Below, one piece after another: positions 17,036 to 25,340 of a stretch of DNA of 64,000 bases. Both the position numbers and the translations under genes were made by a program. How positions within the stretch are numbered: position 1 is the first letter of the stretch; each line of letters opens with the position of its first letter. This DNA is from Pseudonocardia sp. EC080619-01 (GTDB lineage Bacteria > Actinomycetota > Actinomycetes > Mycobacteriales > Pseudonocardiaceae): assembly GCF_001420995.1 (NCBI RefSeq), contig NZ_CP012184.1, forward strand, positions 5,998,501 to 6,062,500, in the 5' to 3' direction. The notes under the pieces are model-generated. The model saw only the letters and a program-made list of their open reading frames with translations. It did not search any database and was not told where the DNA came from.

Positions 17036-17978
17036 CGTCGTGCCCGGCGCCCTTGGTCAGCACGAGGCTGGCCCGCGACCGGGTCGGCAGGATGTTCTGC
17101 TCCAGGTTGGGCGCGTTGATCGACGCCCAGATCGTCTCGGCCCGGGCGACCGCGGCGTCGTGGTCGAGCTCGGCGTAGCGCCGGAAGAACGACTGCGGGT
17201 CCCGGAAGGCGGTCTCCCGCAGCCGCAGGAACCGTTCCACGTACCAGCGCCGCACGTCGGCGGTGGCGGCGTCGACGTAGACCGAGAAGTCGATGAAGTC
17301 CGACACGGTCAGCGCACCCGCCACCGCGGGCTGCAGCACGTTCAGGCCCTCGATGATCAGGATGTCCGGGCTGCGGACGACCAGCTCCTCGTCCGGGACG
17401 ATGTCGTAGGTCAGGTGCGAGTACACCGGGGCCGTGACCTCGGGCCGGCCCCCCTTGATCTCCGAGACGAACCGGAGCAGCTTGCGCCGGTCGTAGGACT
17501 CCGGGAAGCCCTTGCGCTCCATCAGCCCGCGCCGGTCCAGCTCGGCGGTCGGGTAGAGGAACCCGTCGGTGGTGACCAGCTGCACGTTGGGGTGCTCGGG
17601 CGAGCGGGCGAGCAGCAGGCGCAGCAGGCGGGCCGTCGTCGACTTCCCGACGGCCACCGACCCCGCGACCCCGATGACGAACGGGGTGCGGGCGCCGCCC
17701 GCCCCCAGGAACCGGCGGTAGGCCCGGTAGAGCCGGCCACCCTCCTCGACGTGCAGGTTGAGCAGCCGCGACAGCGGCAGGTAGACCTCGCGGACCTCGT
17801 CGAGGTCGACGAAGTCGCCGAAGCTGCGCAGCTGGTCCAGCTCCTCCGCCGACAGCGGCACCCGGGTCGACGACGCCAGCTGGGCCCACGACGCCCGGTC
17901 GAAGTCGACGAACGGCGACGCGCTGCCCTTGGCCAGCCCCGATGGCCTGCGGCCCCCGTAGTGTGCGGCGGCCGTCAC
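17007..17978 (-). CDS. coaA: type I pantothenate kinase
   Basis: 323 residues, normal for bacterial CoaA. It phosphorylates pantothenate in the first step of coenzyme A synthesis. The P-loop is GVAGSVAVGKST near residue 98. DGFLYPTAEL, GFPESYD and IIEGLNVLQ are the pantothenate- and ATP-site segments. NLEQNILPTRSRASLVL closes the protein. The GTG start overlaps the SDR stop (GTGA), implying translational coupling. The 3' ends of coaA and the M20 peptidase overlap by 29 bp. Confidence 0.95.
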   Translation of the reverse strand: MTAAAHYGGRRPSGLAKGSASPFVDFDRASWAQLASSTRVPLSAEELDQLRSFGDFVDLDEVREVYLPLSRLLNLHVEEGGRLYRAYRRFLGAGGARTPFVIGVAGSVAVGKSTTARLLRLLLARSPEHPNVQLVTTDGFLYPTAELDRRGLMERKGFPESYDRRKLLRFVSEIKGGRPEVTAPVYSHLTYDIVPDEELVVRSPDILIIEGLNVLQPAVAGALTVSDFIDFSVYVDAATADVRRWYVERFLRLRETAFRDPQSFFRRYAELDHDAAVARAETIWASINAPNLEQNILPTRSRASLVLTKGAGHDVKRIRLRKL

Positions 17979-18733
17979 TGCGTCACCGAGGTCAGCGCGT
18001 ACTCGACGACCTGGGCGGGGCTCGCGAGCACGTGCACGATCCCGTCGGCGACGACGGCCGGGTCCAGCCCGACCGTGGCCAGCCGCTCGGTGTAGCGGTC
18101 CCGGAGCGCACCGTCGGACCACCCGTCGACGATCCCGGTGCGGACGAAACCCGGCGAGACCGTGGTCACCCGCACCCCGCGCGGCGCCAGCTCCGCCCGC
18201 AGGCCCTCGGTGACGGCGTGCACCGCGTGCTTGGACGCCGCGTACACCGCCCCGGCAGGGTTCGGCACCCGCCGTCCCGACATCGACGAGACGCAGACGA
18301 CGGCCGGCTCGGTGCCCCGCTCCAGGTGCTCCGCCGCGGCCCGGGTCACGACGAGCAGCGCGACCACGTTGAGCCCGAACATCCGCCGCCACTGGTCCGG
18401 GGTGCTCGGCTCGTCGCCGAGCACCGGGCCGCCGTGGAAGACGCCCGCGGCGTTCACCACGGCGTCGAGACCGCCGAACGCGTCCGCGGCGGTGTGCACG
18501 GCCGCGGCCGCCGCGGCGTCGTCGGTGAGGTCGGCGGGCACGGCGACCGCGCCGGGCAGCTCCGCGGCCAGCTCGGCGAGCCGCTCCCCCCGGCGGGCCA
18601 CCAGCGCGACCCGCGCCCCGCGGGCCGTCAGCGCCCGGGCGGTCGACTCACCGATCCCGGCCGAGGCACCGGTCACGAGGACCCGGCGTGCGGACAGGGG
18701 TTCGCGGGCCGGAGGCGGCATCGCCGTGGTCAT
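17975..18733 (-). CDS. SDR family oxidoreductase
   Basis: 252-residue classical short-chain dehydrogenase. VLVTGASAGIGESTA is the NAD(P) loop, with an Arg/Arg pair after the second strand (VARRGERL) suggesting NADPH. VNAAGVF, the active-site Ser in VSSMSGR and YAASK complete the set. Substrate is unknown. The ATG start is preceded by a TAGGTT box at 8 nt with no ribosome site, so the SDR-coaA operon probably starts leaderless. Coupling of an SDR to coaA looks incidental. Confidence 0.88.
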   Translation of the reverse strand: MTTAMPPPAREPLSARRVLVTGASAGIGESTARALTARGARVALVARRGERLAELAAELPGAVAVPADLTDDAAAAAAVHTAADAFGGLDAVVNAAGVFHGGPVLGDEPSTPDQWRRMFGLNVVALLVVTRAAAEHLERGTEPAVVCVSSMSGRRVPNPAGAVYAASKHAVHAVTEGLRAELAPRGVRVTTVSPGFVRTGIVDGWSDGALRDRYTERLATVGLDPAVVADGIVHVLASPAQVVEYALTSVTQ

Positions 18734-18741
18734 GGCAGACC

Positions 18742-18747
18742 AACCTA
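18742..18747 (-). promoter_or_regulatory. -10 box of a probable leaderless SDR-coaA transcript
   Basis: TAGGTT on the minus strand, 8 nt before the ATG at 18733. Confidence 0.4.
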
Positions 18748-18880
18748 GACCCCGCACGGGCCCGGCAGACCGTGAGATCACTCGCAGTGCCCGCCGCGCA
18801 GGTACCTCCGGACCGTCGTATCGTCGTGCACCGTTTCCCCGTGTCCGCTGCCCGTCGTCGCGATCCAGGAGCACACACCG

Positions 18881-20206
18881 GTGACCGTCCTGCTCTCCCT
18901 GCTGGGCCTCGTCGCGGTGGCCGCCCTGACCCTGGGCACCGCGGTCTCGGTCGCCTCGGAGTTCTCCCTCACGGCACTCGAGCGCAGCCGGATCGACGCC
19001 GCCGTCGCCGCGAGCGGTGACCGGCGGACGCGGTCCGTGCAGCGCGCCCACGGGACGCTGTCCTTCCAGCTCTCGGGCTGCCAGCTCGGCATCACCGTCA
19101 CCACGCTCGCCACCGGCTACATCGCCGAGCCCGCGATCGCCGAGCTCCTCCGCCCGCCGCTGGAGCTGACCGGGCTGCCCACGTCCTGGGCGTCGGGCGT
19201 CGCGACGGTCCTCTCGCTGGTCGTCGCGACCGCGCTGTCGATGGTGTTCGGCGAGCTGGTGCCGAAGAACCTCGCGATCGCGAACCCGCTGGGCGTCGCC
19301 CGGGCCGTCGTGTGGCTGCAGGCGGGGTTCGCGTGGACCTTCCGCTGGCTGATCACCGGCCTCAACGGGGCCGCGAACGCGATCGTGCGACGGCTGGGCG
19401 TCGAGCCGGCCGAGGAGCTCCGCTCGGCCCGCTCTCCCGGCGAGCTGAGCTCCCTGGTGCGGGCCAGCGCCGAGAGCGGCAGCATCGACGCCGGCACCGC
19501 GGCGCTGCTGGACCGGTCGCTGCGGTTCACCGACCGGGTCGCCGAGGACCTGATGACGCCGCGGGTGCGGGTGGAGACGATCGACGCGACCGACACGGTG
19601 GCCGACCTCGTCGCGCTGGCCCGGCGCTCCGGGTTCTCCCGGTTCCCGGTGATCGACGGCGACCCGGACACACCGCTCGGGCTGGTGCACGTCAAGCAGG
19701 CGTTCGGCGTCCCGGCCGGGGAGCGCGCGGGCACCCCGGTCCGCGAGCTGGCGCGGCCGGTGGTGACGGTGCCGTCGTCGCTGGACGGCGACGAGCTGAT
19801 GACCCGGCTCCGGGCGGCCGGGCTGCAGACCGCCGTCGTCGTCGACGAGTACGGCGGCACGGCGGGTCTGGTGACCATGGAGGACCTGCTCGAGGAGATC
19901 GTCGGCGACGTCCGCGACGAGCACGACCGGGACGAGCAGAACCGGGTACGGCGGCTCGGTGACGGCGTGTGGGCGCTGTCCGGGCTGATGCGGTCCGACG
20001 AGGTGGACGAGGCGACCGGGTTCCGGATGCCGCGCGGCGAGTACGAGACCCTGGCCGGACTGGTGATGGCCGAGCTGGGCCGGATCCCCGACGTGGGCGA
20101 CGACCTCGTCGTCGACGGCTGGGGGCTGACGGTGCTGCGCCGGGACCGCAACCGGGTGGCGGAGGTCCGGCTGTCCCGGACGGTGGAGCAGGGGGTGCCC
20201 GCATGA
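18881..20206 (+). CDS. hemolysin-family CNNM/CBS membrane protein, full length
   Basis: 441 residues. Residues ~1-190 are the CNNM transmembrane domain (EFSLTALERSRI, VFGELVPKNLAIANP). Two CBS domains follow (~205-330; FSRFPVIDG, VVVDEYGGTAGLVTMEDLLEEIVGDV). The C-terminal CorC_HlyC domain carries LSGLMRSDEV and PRGEYETLAGLV. The family includes Mg2+/Co2+ transport proteins. The GTG start has a CAGGAG site 9 nt upstream, and a TATCGT box lies at 18819. Its stop overlaps the next gene (ATGA), so the two paralogues are coupled and may form a heteromer. Confidence 0.9.
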   Translation: MTVLLSLLGLVAVAALTLGTAVSVASEFSLTALERSRIDAAVAASGDRRTRSVQRAHGTLSFQLSGCQLGITVTTLATGYIAEPAIAELLRPPLELTGLPTSWASGVATVLSLVVATALSMVFGELVPKNLAIANPLGVARAVVWLQAGFAWTFRWLITGLNGAANAIVRRLGVEPAEELRSARSPGELSSLVRASAESGSIDAGTAALLDRSLRFTDRVAEDLMTPRVRVETIDATDTVADLVALARRSGFSRFPVIDGDPDTPLGLVHVKQAFGVPAGERAGTPVRELARPVVTVPSSLDGDELMTRLRAAGLQTAVVVDEYGGTAGLVTMEDLLEEIVGDVRDEHDRDEQNRVRRLGDGVWALSGLMRSDEVDEATGFRMPRGEYETLAGLVMAELGRIPDVGDDLVVDGWGLTVLRRDRNRVAEVRLSRTVEQGVPA

Positions 20207-21258
20207 GCTCGGGAGACGTGCTGGCCCTGGTCGCGGCGGTCGCGCTGCTCGGCGCGAACGCGTTCTTCGTCGCCGCCGAGTTCGCGCTGATCTCGGCCCG
20301 CAAGGACCGCCTGGAGGCGATGGCCGAGAACGGCTCCACCGGGGCCCGCACGGTGCTCGACGCCTCGCACGACCTGTCGCGGATGCTCGCCGCCTCCCAG
20401 CTGGGCATCACGATCGCCTCGCTGCTGCTGGGGCGCCTCGGCGAGCCCGCCGTGGCGCACCTGATCGACGGCCCGCTGGGCGCCGTCGGCGTCCCGCAGG
20501 CGCTGGCGTACCCGATCGCCTTCGTGGTGTCGCTGATGGTGGTCGTCGTCGCGCACATGTTGCTCGGCGAGATGGTGCCGAAGAACATCTCGATCGCCGG
20601 GCCGGAACGCGCGGCGATCATGCTGGTCCCGCCGTTCCTGGTGTGGACCTCGATCGCGCGGCCCTTCATCGACCTGTTCAACCACATGGCGAACGGGACC
20701 CTGCGGCTGCTCGGCGTGACCCCGAAGGACGAGCTGGAGACGGCCTTCACCCCCGGCGAGCTGTCCGAGATGATGGACGACTCGCGCCGCGAGGGCCTGC
20801 TCGACGACGAGGAGTCGTCCCGGATCGCCCGCACGCTGTCCTCGGCGGAGGCGACCGTCGCCGACGTCGTCGTCGCGGTGGACGACCTGGTGTGCCTGGA
20901 CAGCTCCCCGACCGTCGACGCGCTCACCGCGGCGGTCGAGCGCACCGGGTTCTCCCGGTTCCCGATCCGCGGTGCCCGCGGCGGGCTGACCGGATACCTG
21001 CACGTCAAGGACGTCCTGGACCTCGCCGACACGGGCTCGGCCGCGGTGCCGCCGCAGCGCGTCCGCAGCCTGCCGTCGGTGCCGGTCACGGCCCGCCTCG
21101 ACGAGGCGCTCGCGTCCCTGCGGACGGCGCGGGCGCACCTGGCGCGGGCCGTGGACGCGCGCGGCGACACCGTCGGCGTCGTGACCATGGAGGACGTGAC
21201 GGAGGCGTTCGTCGGGACCGTGCGGGACGCGACGCACACCCCCGGCGCACCGGCCTGA
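20203..21258 (+). CDS. hemolysin-family CNNM/CBS protein lacking the C-terminal domain
   Basis: 351 residues, paralogue of the preceding gene: CNNM domain (EFALISARKDRLEAM, LLGEMVPKNISIAGP) and CBS pair (FSRFPIRG, GVVTMEDVTEAFVGTV). It ends right after the second CBS domain and lacks the CorC_HlyC domain. Loss of the C-terminal domain in the second member of a pair is common in actinobacteria. The start overlaps the upstream stop by 4 nt. Confidence 0.9.
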   Translation: MSSGDVLALVAAVALLGANAFFVAAEFALISARKDRLEAMAENGSTGARTVLDASHDLSRMLAASQLGITIASLLLGRLGEPAVAHLIDGPLGAVGVPQALAYPIAFVVSLMVVVVAHMLLGEMVPKNISIAGPERAAIMLVPPFLVWTSIARPFIDLFNHMANGTLRLLGVTPKDELETAFTPGELSEMMDDSRREGLLDDEESSRIARTLSSAEATVADVVVAVDDLVCLDSSPTVDALTAAVERTGFSRFPIRGARGGLTGYLHVKDVLDLADTGSAAVPPQRVRSLPSVPVTARLDEALASLRTARAHLARAVDARGDTVGVVTMEDVTEAFVGTVRDATHTPGAPA

Positions 21259-21300
21259 GCCGGGCGCGGCCCGGGGCCGTGCCGGTCGCCGCGCGGGACG

Positions 21301-21306
21301 TACCGT
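21301..21306 (+). promoter_or_regulatory. -10 box of a probable leaderless transcript
   Basis: TACCGT followed by 7 nt and the GTG start at 21314; no ribosome site. Confidence 0.45.
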
Positions 21307-21313
21307 CGCAGGC

Positions 21314-22228
21314 GTGACCACCGACGCCGCCCGCCACGGCACGGGCGCCCCCGCCGGACGCGGGACCGGCGCGCAGCTCGACGCCGGCTCCTGGCGGGCC
21401 CGCGCTCAGGCGCACCGCGACCGGGTGTCGGCCTGGACGACGCCGCACCGCGAGCGCCGTCGGCGTCGCGAGCCGCACCCGGTGTGGGACTTCCTGTTCA
21501 CCTACTACTCGCACCGGCCCGCGCTGCTGGAGCGCTGGGACCCGGGTGCCGGCGTCGTCCTGGCCGACGGCGGGGAGTTCCTGGACCGGCCCGGCTACGT
21601 CCGGGTCCCCGGCGGCGGGGTCGCGTTCGATCCCGCGGCCGCGCCGGAGCGGCTGCGGACCACGGCCGGGTTCGTGCACCGGCTGCTCACCGCGACCCGC
21701 TCCCGGCCGCCACGCCTGGGCTGCTTCGGCCTGCACGAGTGGGCGATGGTCTACCGGACCGACCGGCCCCGGCACGGCGCCACGGTGCCGCTGCGGCTGG
21801 GCCCGGAGGGGACCGACGACGTCGTCGAGTCGATGCGGATCGGCTGCACCCACTACGACGCGTACCGGTTCTTCACCGGTCCCGCGGCGCCCCGCAACAC
21901 CCTCACCCCGACCCGGGAGACCCAGGTCGAGCTGGAGCAGCCGGGCTGCCTGCACGCCACGATGGATCTCTACAAGTGGGCGTACAAGCTGGCCCCCGCG
22001 GTGCCGTCGGAGCTGGTGGCGGACTGTTTCGAGCTGGCCGCGGACGTCCGTGAGCTCGACATGCGGGCGAGCCCGTACGACCTGGCGGACCACGGGTTCT
22101 CCCCCGTGCGGATCGAGACACCCGAGGGCCGCGCCGACTACGCACGCGCCCAGTCCGCCTTCGCCGGCCGCGCCGCCCCGCTCCGCGACCGCCTGATCGA
22201 CGTGGCAGGGACCCTGCTCGACCCCTGA
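21314..22228 (+). CDS. conserved actinobacterial protein, often labelled 3-methyladenine DNA glycosylase
   Basis: 304 residues. Segments such as PHPVWDFLFTYYSHRP, RLGCFGLHEWAMVYR, GCTHYDAYRFFT and ATMDLYKWAYKL look strongly conserved in type (aromatic and His-rich). I recall homologues being annotated as 3-methyladenine DNA glycosylase, but I see no helix-hairpin-helix or other glycosylase motif here, so that label is not supported by what is visible. The HEW, HYDAY and clustered Tyr/Trp residues suggest an enzyme. The GTG start is set by a TACCGT box 7 nt upstream. It stands alone and ends inside a large bidirectional hairpin. Confidence 0.6.
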   Translation: MTTDAARHGTGAPAGRGTGAQLDAGSWRARAQAHRDRVSAWTTPHRERRRRREPHPVWDFLFTYYSHRPALLERWDPGAGVVLADGGEFLDRPGYVRVPGGGVAFDPAAAPERLRTTAGFVHRLLTATRSRPPRLGCFGLHEWAMVYRTDRPRHGATVPLRLGPEGTDDVVESMRIGCTHYDAYRFFTGPAAPRNTLTPTRETQVELEQPGCLHATMDLYKWAYKLAPAVPSELVADCFELAADVRELDMRASPYDLADHGFSPVRIETPEGRADYARAQSAFAGRAAPLRDRLIDVAGTLLDP

Positions 22229-22286
22229 TCACGGATCGGGAAGGGATCCGGCCACATCCGGCCGGATCCCTTCCGATGCCGTGATC
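22227..22286. terminator. bidirectional terminator-like hairpin between convergent genes
   Basis: Arms GGAAGGGATCCGGCC and GGCCGGATCCCTTCC pair perfectly around the 6-nt loop ACATCC. They extend outward (GATCACGG/CCGTGATC) with a small bulge to about 27 bp each. Both flanking stop codons lie within the outer stem. Confidence 0.75.
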
Positions 22287-22491
22287 ACCCGGTCGCGCTC
22301 CCGACGAGCTCGTCCAGGACGCCGTCACGGGCCGAGGCGACCAGGTCGGAGAACTGGTCGACGCTCATCTGCACCCGCTGCCCGAAGTCGTCGGTGATCA
22401 CGATCCGCTTGTCCGGCGCGGCCGCCTCGTCGACGTAGAGCTCGGGGCAGCCGCAGTTGCAGCTGCCGCAGAAGGTGGCGATGTGACGCAC
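22285..22491 (-). CDS. small Cys-rich protein with CGSCNCGCPE motif
   Basis: 68 residues, family not identified. The N-terminus has FCGSCNCGCPELYVDE, four closely spaced cysteines that could bind a metal or a cluster. The rest (RIVITDDFGQRVQMSVDQFSDLV) is an ordinary mixed segment resembling a small regulatory or carrier domain. The GTG start has an AGAGGAG ribosome site; a longer in-frame reading is Thr/Arg-rich and unlikely. It lies 125 nt downstream of an SDR gene on the same strand. Confidence 0.7.
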   Translation of the reverse strand: MRHIATFCGSCNCGCPELYVDEAAAPDKRIVITDDFGQRVQMSVDQFSDLVASARDGVLDELVGSATG

Positions 22492-22616
22492 GCGGCGCTC
22501 CTCTTCCTCGCATCGGCGGTCGCGGGCGGATGCCCGCGCCGTCGTGGTGGTCGCCCGCCCGGCCCGGGCGGTTCCCGTGATCACCCGGACGGGTCAACCG
22601 GTCACGGCCCGCCCGA

Positions 22617-23438
22617 TCAGGCCCGCTCGACGAAGAAGTCGAGGTCCGGCTCGTCGCCCCCGCCGTAGCGGGACAGGTCGGAGACGCCGTGCGCGGCGAG
22701 CACCTCGTCGTCGACGAAGGTCCGGCCGGTCGGCCGCGCGTCGTCGGTGAGCAGGGCGACGGCCGCGTCGGCCATGATCTCGGGGCTGCGGGCCCGGTTC
22801 CCGGCCTCGTCGCCGCCCAGCAGGTTGACGACCGCCGCGGTGGCGATCGTGGTGCGCGGCCACAGGCAGTTCGCGCGGATGCCGTCGGCGGCGAACTCGT
22901 GCGCCCAGCCCAGCGTCAGCAGCGACATCCCGTACTTCGACAGCATGTAGGGCGGGAACTCGCCCAGCCACCTCGGGTCCAGGTTGATCGGCGGGGACAG
23001 GGTGAGCACCTGCGCGTCACCGGACTTCCGCAGCTGCGGCAGCGCGGCCCTGGTCAGCAGGTACGTCCCGCGCGAGTTGATCGACTGCATGAGGTCGTAG
23101 CGCTTGGGGGTGACGTCCTCGGTGCCCTGGGTGTTGAGCGCGCTCGCGTTGTTCACGACGACGTCGACGCCGCCGAAGGTGTCGACCGCGGCCTGCACGG
23201 CGCGCTCCACGTCCTCCTCCACCCGGACGTCACCGACCACCGCGACCGCCCGGCCGCCGGCCTGCTCGATCTCGGCGACGGCCGTGTGCACGGTGCCGGG
23301 CAGCCGCGGGTCCGGCCGGTCGGTCTTGGCGAGGATCACCGCGTTCGCCCCGCGCCGCGCGGCGGCGGTGAGGATGGCGAGCCCGATGCCGCGGCTGCCT
23401 CCCGACATCATGATGGTGCGGCCCTGCAGATCGGTCAT
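22617..23438 (-). CDS. SDR family oxidoreductase (HSDL2-like subgroup)
   Basis: 273 residues. MMSGGSRGIGLAIL is the cofactor loop, VVNNASALNTQGTED and a YMLSK catalytic pair follow. Ser is replaced in the classical position by the LTLSPP segment, which is usual in the HSDL2-like subgroup. KTDRPDPRLPGTVHTA after the second strand is also characteristic. The ATG has a GGAGGA site. A near-perfect 20-bp palindrome 49 bp upstream probably binds a repressor. Confidence 0.85.
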   Translation of the reverse strand: MTDLQGRTIMMSGGSRGIGLAILTAAARRGANAVILAKTDRPDPRLPGTVHTAVAEIEQAGGRAVAVVGDVRVEEDVERAVQAAVDTFGGVDVVVNNASALNTQGTEDVTPKRYDLMQSINSRGTYLLTRAALPQLRKSGDAQVLTLSPPINLDPRWLGEFPPYMLSKYGMSLLTLGWAHEFAADGIRANCLWPRTTIATAAVVNLLGGDEAGNRARSPEIMADAAVALLTDDARPTGRTFVDDEVLAAHGVSDLSRYGGGDEPDLDFFVERA

Positions 23439-23486
23439 GGGGTCCTCCGGGTTGCGGTGCGGCGGTGCACGGTCCCGAGGGACATT

Positions 23487-23506
23487 AACAGTCAGTGCTG
23501 ACCGTT
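23487..23506. promoter_or_regulatory. 20-bp palindromic operator upstream of the SDR gene
   Basis: AACAGTCAGTGCTGACCGTT: 9-bp arms with one mismatch and a 2-bp centre. This form and length are typical of TetR-family operators. It overlaps the stop codon of the gene upstream (23492) and lies 49 bp before the SDR start. No TetR gene adjoins it. Confidence 0.6.
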
Positions 23507-25270
23507 TGTGCGGTGACCCGTGACACGTGCCGCCCGCAGCCGGTTCACCGCGGCCGCGACCTCGTGCCGGCGGGGCACCGCGAAGTCGGACAGCGAGCCG
23601 TGCGCGATCGCCGCCGCCCCACCGCGTCCCAGGTCGGCCTCCAGCCGGTCCAGCGCCTCGGCCAGGGTGACGCCGTCGAGGTCCAGGTGGGCCAGCGCCA
23701 GCCCGACGCCGGTGGTCTGCGACGGGTCGGCCAGCTGGGAGACGGCCGAGAGGTCGATGTCGTCGCCGCCGAAGGTCAGCCGCCCGCGCCCGCGGGCGGT
23801 GATCTTGCGGCGCCCGCGCACCTCGGGATCGACACTGCGCGGGTCGAAGGCCCGCGCGCCGAAGCCGGGGAACTCCGGGTCGCTGCCCTCGGGGGCCAGA
23901 CCCGCCACGTCGCGGGCCCGGGCGGTGATGTCGGAGACCCGGTAGTCCTGCAGCAGGACCACCGTGTCGGCGCGGTCCAGGTAGTCGCCGGACCCGCCCA
24001 TGACCAGCACCGTCGACACACCGTCGCCGCGGTGCAGCGGCCGGACCCGGTCCACGAACGGCACCAGCGGCTCGGCCTCGATCAGCTCCCGCATCCGGGC
24101 GTCGCGGATCATGACGTTCGTCGCAGAGGTGTCCTCGTCGATGAGCAGGACGTCCGCACCGGACTCCAGCGCCTCCATCGTCGACGCGGCCTGCGACGTC
24201 GAGCCGGACGCCGACTCGGTGGAGAAGTCCGCAGTCGGCTTCCCCGACGGCAGGCCCGACACGAACGCACGCACGTCGACCCGCTGCACGGAGCGCTCGT
24301 CCTCGGCCCGGACCGACACCGCGTCCCGCCGGGCGACGACGAGCTCCCGGCCGTCGCCGGGGACGTGGTCGTACACCCCGGTCTCCAGCGCCCGCAGCAG
24401 GGTCGACTTCCCGTGGTAGCCGCCCCCGACGATCAGCGTGACGCCGGTGGGGACCCCCATGCCCGGCACCGCACCGCGGTTCGGCACGTCGAGGGTGACG
24501 CGCAGACTTTCCGGGGAGGCGAAGGGCACGCCGTCGCGCAGCGGGCGGTCGTCCACCCCGGACGCCCGCGGCAGCACGGCGTCGTCGGCGACGAACGCGA
24601 CGAGACCGGCGCCGGGCAGCGCGGCGCGCAGGGCGCAGGAGTCCTCGACGGTCTCGACGAACTCCACGGCCGCGTCACGGTCGGCGTTCGCCCAGGTCAG
24701 CGCCTGGTGCACGGCGTCGGGCAGGTCCCCGGCCAGGGTGCGGGCCGCCGCGTGCCCGGCGATCCGGCGGCCGTGCCCGGGGAACGGCGCGCCGAGCTCG
24801 ACGGTCACCGATCCGTCCCCGTCCCCGGCCCCGTCACCGTCGCCGGTCCCGGCGCGGCCGATCCGGATCGCGCTGCGGTCGAGGACCTCCTGCCCGCCGG
24901 CGTCGACGGTCACCGGGGTGCCGCGCAGCGCGCTGCGCAGCGCCCGCAGCAGGAAGCCGCCGAGCGCGCGGGCACGCTCCGGGGTGCGGTGGAGATCGCC
25001 GGGCAGGTTGGCCGTCGTGGCCGGCACGGTCACCCGCAGCCGCGACGGCGGCGCGAACGGGTCGGACTGGACCTTGCGGATCTCCAGCTCGAACCCGTCC
25101 ATGCTCCAGCGACCGGCCAGGCCCTTGTAGGCGCCGTAGCTCGCACCGTCGAGACCGTGCAGCCGCGAGGCGAGCTCGTGGCCGTCGCCCTGGATCCCCC
25201 GTGGCGCAGGGCCGGTACGGCGCGGGCCCCCGGATCGGGAGCCGGGTCGGGAACGGTGCGGGCGGGTCAT
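23492..25270 (-). CDS. ABC_ATPase (PF09818-type) P-loop protein
   Basis: 592 residues. Early segments (RLHGLDGASYGAYKGLAG, FAPPSRLRVTVP) are typical of this family of predicted soluble ATPases. The P-loop is GGGYHGKSTLL near residue 285 and the Walker B is VLLIDEDTSATN near residue 385, preceded by FSTESASGSTSQAA, which resembles an ABC signature. No membrane partner is present and function is unknown for the family. The ATG start may be too early: the first 30 residues are Arg/Pro/Gly-rich. Downstream SDR expression may depend on its own palindrome-controlled promoter. Confidence 0.82.
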   Translation of the reverse strand: MTRPHRSRPGSRSGGPRRTGPAPRGIQGDGHELASRLHGLDGASYGAYKGLAGRWSMDGFELEIRKVQSDPFAPPSRLRVTVPATTANLPGDLHRTPERARALGGFLLRALRSALRGTPVTVDAGGQEVLDRSAIRIGRAGTGDGDGAGDGDGSVTVELGAPFPGHGRRIAGHAAARTLAGDLPDAVHQALTWANADRDAAVEFVETVEDSCALRAALPGAGLVAFVADDAVLPRASGVDDRPLRDGVPFASPESLRVTLDVPNRGAVPGMGVPTGVTLIVGGGYHGKSTLLRALETGVYDHVPGDGRELVVARRDAVSVRAEDERSVQRVDVRAFVSGLPSGKPTADFSTESASGSTSQAASTMEALESGADVLLIDEDTSATNVMIRDARMRELIEAEPLVPFVDRVRPLHRGDGVSTVLVMGGSGDYLDRADTVVLLQDYRVSDITARARDVAGLAPEGSDPEFPGFGARAFDPRSVDPEVRGRRKITARGRGRLTFGGDDIDLSAVSQLADPSQTTGVGLALAHLDLDGVTLAEALDRLEADLGRGGAAAIAHGSLSDFAVPRRHEVAAAVNRLRAARVTGHRTNGQH

Positions 25271-25340
25271 GCAGATCCTCTCCGGACGGTCGCGGCGGGC
25301 GTTCCAGGGTAGGTACCCGCCGCGCCGCGACCGAACCGGA

